Origin: CAZTJA01 sp964613745 | Lineage (GTDB): Bacteria > Desulfobacterota > Desulfomonilia > Desulfomonilales > Desulfomonilaceae | NCBI GenBank assembly: GCA_964613745.1 | Contig: CAZTJA010000011.1 | Coordinates: forward strand, 1 to 62,960 | DNA length: 62,960 nt | Reading direction: 5' to 3' | Shown: positions 61,021 through 62,960 of the stretch, in pieces | Position numbering within the stretch: the first letter of the stretch is position 1 | Layout: every line of letters begins with the position of its first letter | Translations under genes and position numbers: made by a program | The notes under the pieces: generated by a model | The model's database searches: none | What the model saw: the letters and a program-made list of their open reading frames with translations, nothing else | Told to the model about the DNA's origin: nothing

Positions 61021-62519
61021 GTTTCGACTGGGAAAGAACGCTTTTGTTGTGGGATCCCGATGACCCGAAGTTGTTCGATCTCGATGTTGCAGCCTTTCGC
61101 AGTAAAGGAATTCAGACGTATGAGGTCCAATATGACCGCATAGGAGCGGATCCGGATCTGGCCCAGGTAATTAAATCCATTAAGCCCCAAGCGATTCTCT
61201 TCACCCGAAACGATGACATGCCCGGCCGACCGCTCATAGGCAAGCTCCTCAGTGCCGTTCGAGTTGGTTACACATGCCTTTCGGCAATTGACCCCGGTTT
61301 TCAGGTAGCCCAGACAAAAACGTGCATTCAGGATGTTTTATCCGGGCAAGGATTTCCTGAAATGCCCGACTCTGATCACGTGGATACTCCAACTCCGGGA
61401 GGCAACGGTACATTTACGTTCATCTTTGATTTTGAACAACTTGGCTGCGCACGTTTCGGCATGCCGAGATTGCTGCCGCTTCTTGAAAAAAGAGGGATCA
61501 GGGCAACTTTTTTCGCAACGGGGTTCATAAGAGAGATTTACCCGGATTTACTGAAAAGACTCGCTACAGCAGGCCACGAATTGGGAATTCATGGAAACAT
61601 GCATGAATTCTACTCAGGTCGGGATCTTTCCGATCAAAGCCACAGGTTGAAGGTCGAAAAGGCTTCTCTGGAACCCTTCGGTGGAGTAACAGGGGCCAAC
61701 CTCATTTTCCGCATGGATGATGTAACACCGGATGCAATGGCCGCAGCAGGTTTGAATTATTTCGTACTGTTTCGAAAGCACGTATTCTATAAGACCCGCT
61801 TCATGTCGCCGTCCACAAAACCTTCACTGTTCCGAACCGATTTCGGCGACCTCACGATGATACCCGTTACCGCTGAGACCTACGGCTTGCCGTGGGAAGA
61901 AATCGTAGGTGCCGTAAATAGCGGCATCAAGTATTCTCAGAAGCAGGGGAATAATCATATTTCGATTCTCATGCATCCATTCAAAGATGGGGCATTGAGC
62001 AGAGTAGGGCAGGTTTCGAGATTGATCGATTATTTAATGGATGACATGAAGCTTAGGCCGGTGCGACTGTGCGATATTCCTAAGCAACAATGTGATTCTC
62101 AGGCGGTGGCAATCAGATACAGATGGGATGGAAACGAGCCTCATAGCCCTGCAGCCGACAAATGCACCGATCCATGGTGGAATTCGGTATTCTATCACTC
62201 CCAGAGAACCGAAGCGGTTTATGAGCAATTACGAGAGACGGGTGTCGACTCGGTTTTGAGATCAAGCATCGATAATTCTCCCTCAGTGACCGTGTTTCCC
62301 GATTCCGCCGAAAATACCGGCAACACGGTATTAGCCGATCCTCTGGTGACTGGAGTAGCCCAAGAGATAGTTCAAAGCGGCACACAATCAACATTCATCG
62401 GACCGCCCGGACATATCCGTGATTTCATAAATTTTCTCATTTTCCATATTCCAAGAACATTTGCAGATTGCTCGGTTCTTTTCAGGAGAATTCTGACCAA
62501 GTTTCGGATACGTTCATGA
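61017..62519 (+). CDS. Polysaccharide deacetylase (NodB homology) with unusual metal motif
   Basis: A 500-residue protein. Residues about 130-330 form a NodB domain: FTFIFDFEQ (131-141), IRATFFATGF and HELGIHGNMHEF, with His192 and His196 of the HxxxH motif. The FDDG motif of the family reads Phe-Asp138-Phe139-Glu140, so the base Asp is present but the metal Asp is Phe. About 130 residues precede and 150 follow the domain, without a known fold. It should remove N-acetyl groups from a polymer or glycan precursor if Glu140 or another residue replaces the lost ligand. Confidence 0.85.
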   Translation: MSFDWERTLLLWDPDDPKLFDLDVAAFRSKGIQTYEVQYDRIGADPDLAQVIKSIKPQAILFTRNDDMPGRPLIGKLLSAVRVGYTCLSAIDPGFQVAQTKTCIQDVLSGQGFPEMPDSDHVDTPTPGGNGTFTFIFDFEQLGCARFGMPRLLPLLEKRGIRATFFATGFIREIYPDLLKRLATAGHELGIHGNMHEFYSGRDLSDQSHRLKVEKASLEPFGGVTGANLIFRMDDVTPDAMAAAGLNYFVLFRKHVFYKTRFMSPSTKPSLFRTDFGDLTMIPVTAETYGLPWEEIVGAVNSGIKYSQKQGNNHISILMHPFKDGALSRVGQVSRLIDYLMDDMKLRPVRLCDIPKQQCDSQAVAIRYRWDGNEPHSPAADKCTDPWWNSVFYHSQRTEAVYEQLRETGVDSVLRSSIDNSPSVTVFPDSAENTGNTVLADPLVTGVAQEIVQSGTQSTFIGPPGHIRDFINFLIFHIPRTFADCSVLFRRILTKFRIRS

Positions 62520-62563
62520 TCGGCAAACCGGTTTGTTCAAAGTTTCTTTGTTAGGAAGTTCAT

Positions 62564-62960
62564 ATGCCAAAAAAAATCCTCAGTGTCGTCGGCGCACGAC
62601 CAAATTTCATGAAGATTGCTCCGCTTGAACGAGAGTTTCGAGCTTTCCCGGATTTCGAACATATCTCCGTTCATACGGGCCAGCATTACGATAAGGAAAT
62701 GAGCGAAGTTTTCTTCGAACAACTTGGTTTGGCCGCTCCGGTAAGGGACCTCGGCGTTGGATCCGGCGGTCACGGGGAAATGACCGGAAAGATAATGATC
62801 GAATTTGAGCGAGCATGTTTGGAGCTTAAACCCGACATGGTCGTTGTGGTCGGGGATGTGAATTCGACAATAGCGGCTTCCCTCGTGGCGAGAAAGCTGT
62901 TCATCCCGGTAGCTCATGTGGAATCGGGCCTGCGTTCTTTTGATGAAACAATGCCCGAAG
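62564..62960 (+). CDS. wecB: UDP-N-acetylglucosamine 2-epimerase-like protein, N-terminal part
   Basis: The 3' end is cut by the window. The visible 132 residues start PKKILSVVGARPNFMKIAPL and reach HVESGLRSFDE, the standard WecB opening and nucleotide-binding region. TGQHYDKEM and VVGDVNSTIAA match the family. It is a second epimerase gene, 3.8 kb from the first; the pair may act on different donors. The ATG at 62564 follows TTAGGAAG. Confidence 0.92.
   Translation, partial: MPKKILSVVGARPNFMKIAPLEREFRAFPDFEHISVHTGQHYDKEMSEVFFEQLGLAAPVRDLGVGSGGHGEMTGKIMIEFERACLELKPDMVVVVGDVNSTIAASLVARKLFIPVAHVESGLRSFDETMPE

Overview
The window looks like chromosomal DNA of an anaerobic, Gram-negative bacterium, most likely a Desulfobacterota (deltaproteobacterial) lineage of the sulfate-reducing or syntrophic type. 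The reasons are an anaerobic aromatic/CoA-ester degradation cluster, an electron-transfer flavoprotein with a fused two-cluster ferredoxin domain, tandem molybdenum hydroxylases, a TRAP transporter, several phosphorelay proteins and moderate GC. No marker gene fixes the species. I saw no tRNA, rRNA, CRISPR array or insertion sequence.

Region 1 (1-12812, all + strand) is an apparently complete gas-vesicle locus. It starts with the 3' end of a sigma-54 activator gene, then gvpH, a CDC48-like double AAA ATPase, two gvpF/L genes, a PAS histidine kinase and a single-domain response regulator. After a 507-bp gap with a convincing sigma-54 promoter (6977-6992) come gvpA, a gvpC encoding exact 33-residue repeats, a DnaJ-type zinc-finger protein, gvpN, three small proteins I cannot name, a third gvpF/L, gvpG, a gvpM/S-like gene, gvpK and gvpJ. 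The layout suggests kinase and NtrC-type control of the structural operon.

Region 2 (13070-45089) is a catabolic island. A CheY-like regulator (-) is followed by a VOC protein, an SGNH hydrolase and a methylmalonyl-CoA-epimerase-like protein (+). Next, on the - strand, are an acyl-CoA synthetase, a class III aminotransferase and a saccharopine-dehydrogenase-like protein. A 650-bp divergent region carries a perfect 20-bp GTATAC-centred palindrome. Then, on the + strand, come a family III CoA-transferase, EtfB, ferredoxin-EtfA, an acyl-CoA dehydrogenase, a GntR/FCD regulator, a two-subunit B12 mutase and a hydantoinase/oxoprolinase pair, closed by a strong terminator. A second unit follows: a PaaK-type CoA ligase and two consecutive three-subunit molybdenum hydroxylases, the second with a 4-hydroxybenzoyl-CoA-reductase-type Fe-S insert. 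A TRAP transporter and a receiver protein end the island. The combination of Mo-hydroxylase, ATP-dependent lactam hydrolase pair, CoA-transferase, B12 mutase and odd acyl-CoA dehydrogenase matches the logic of anaerobic indole-3-acetate (auxin) degradation. I infer that this, or a close N-heteroaromatic/arylsuccinate variant, is the island's job. A trpB2-type tryptophan synthase gene lies just beyond it.

Region 3 (47243-62960) covers the cell envelope and signalling. It has a proline-rich secreted protein, a YhhN-family membrane protein, a REC-PAS-HD-GYP protein, a CHASE2 adenylate/guanylate cyclase, a DUF4384-like exported protein and an exopolysaccharide block. That block contains two family-4 glycosyltransferases, a CapK/PaaK-like protein, a Wzx-type flippase, UDP-GlcNAc 2-epimerase, a polysaccharide deacetylase and a second epimerase gene cut by the window end.
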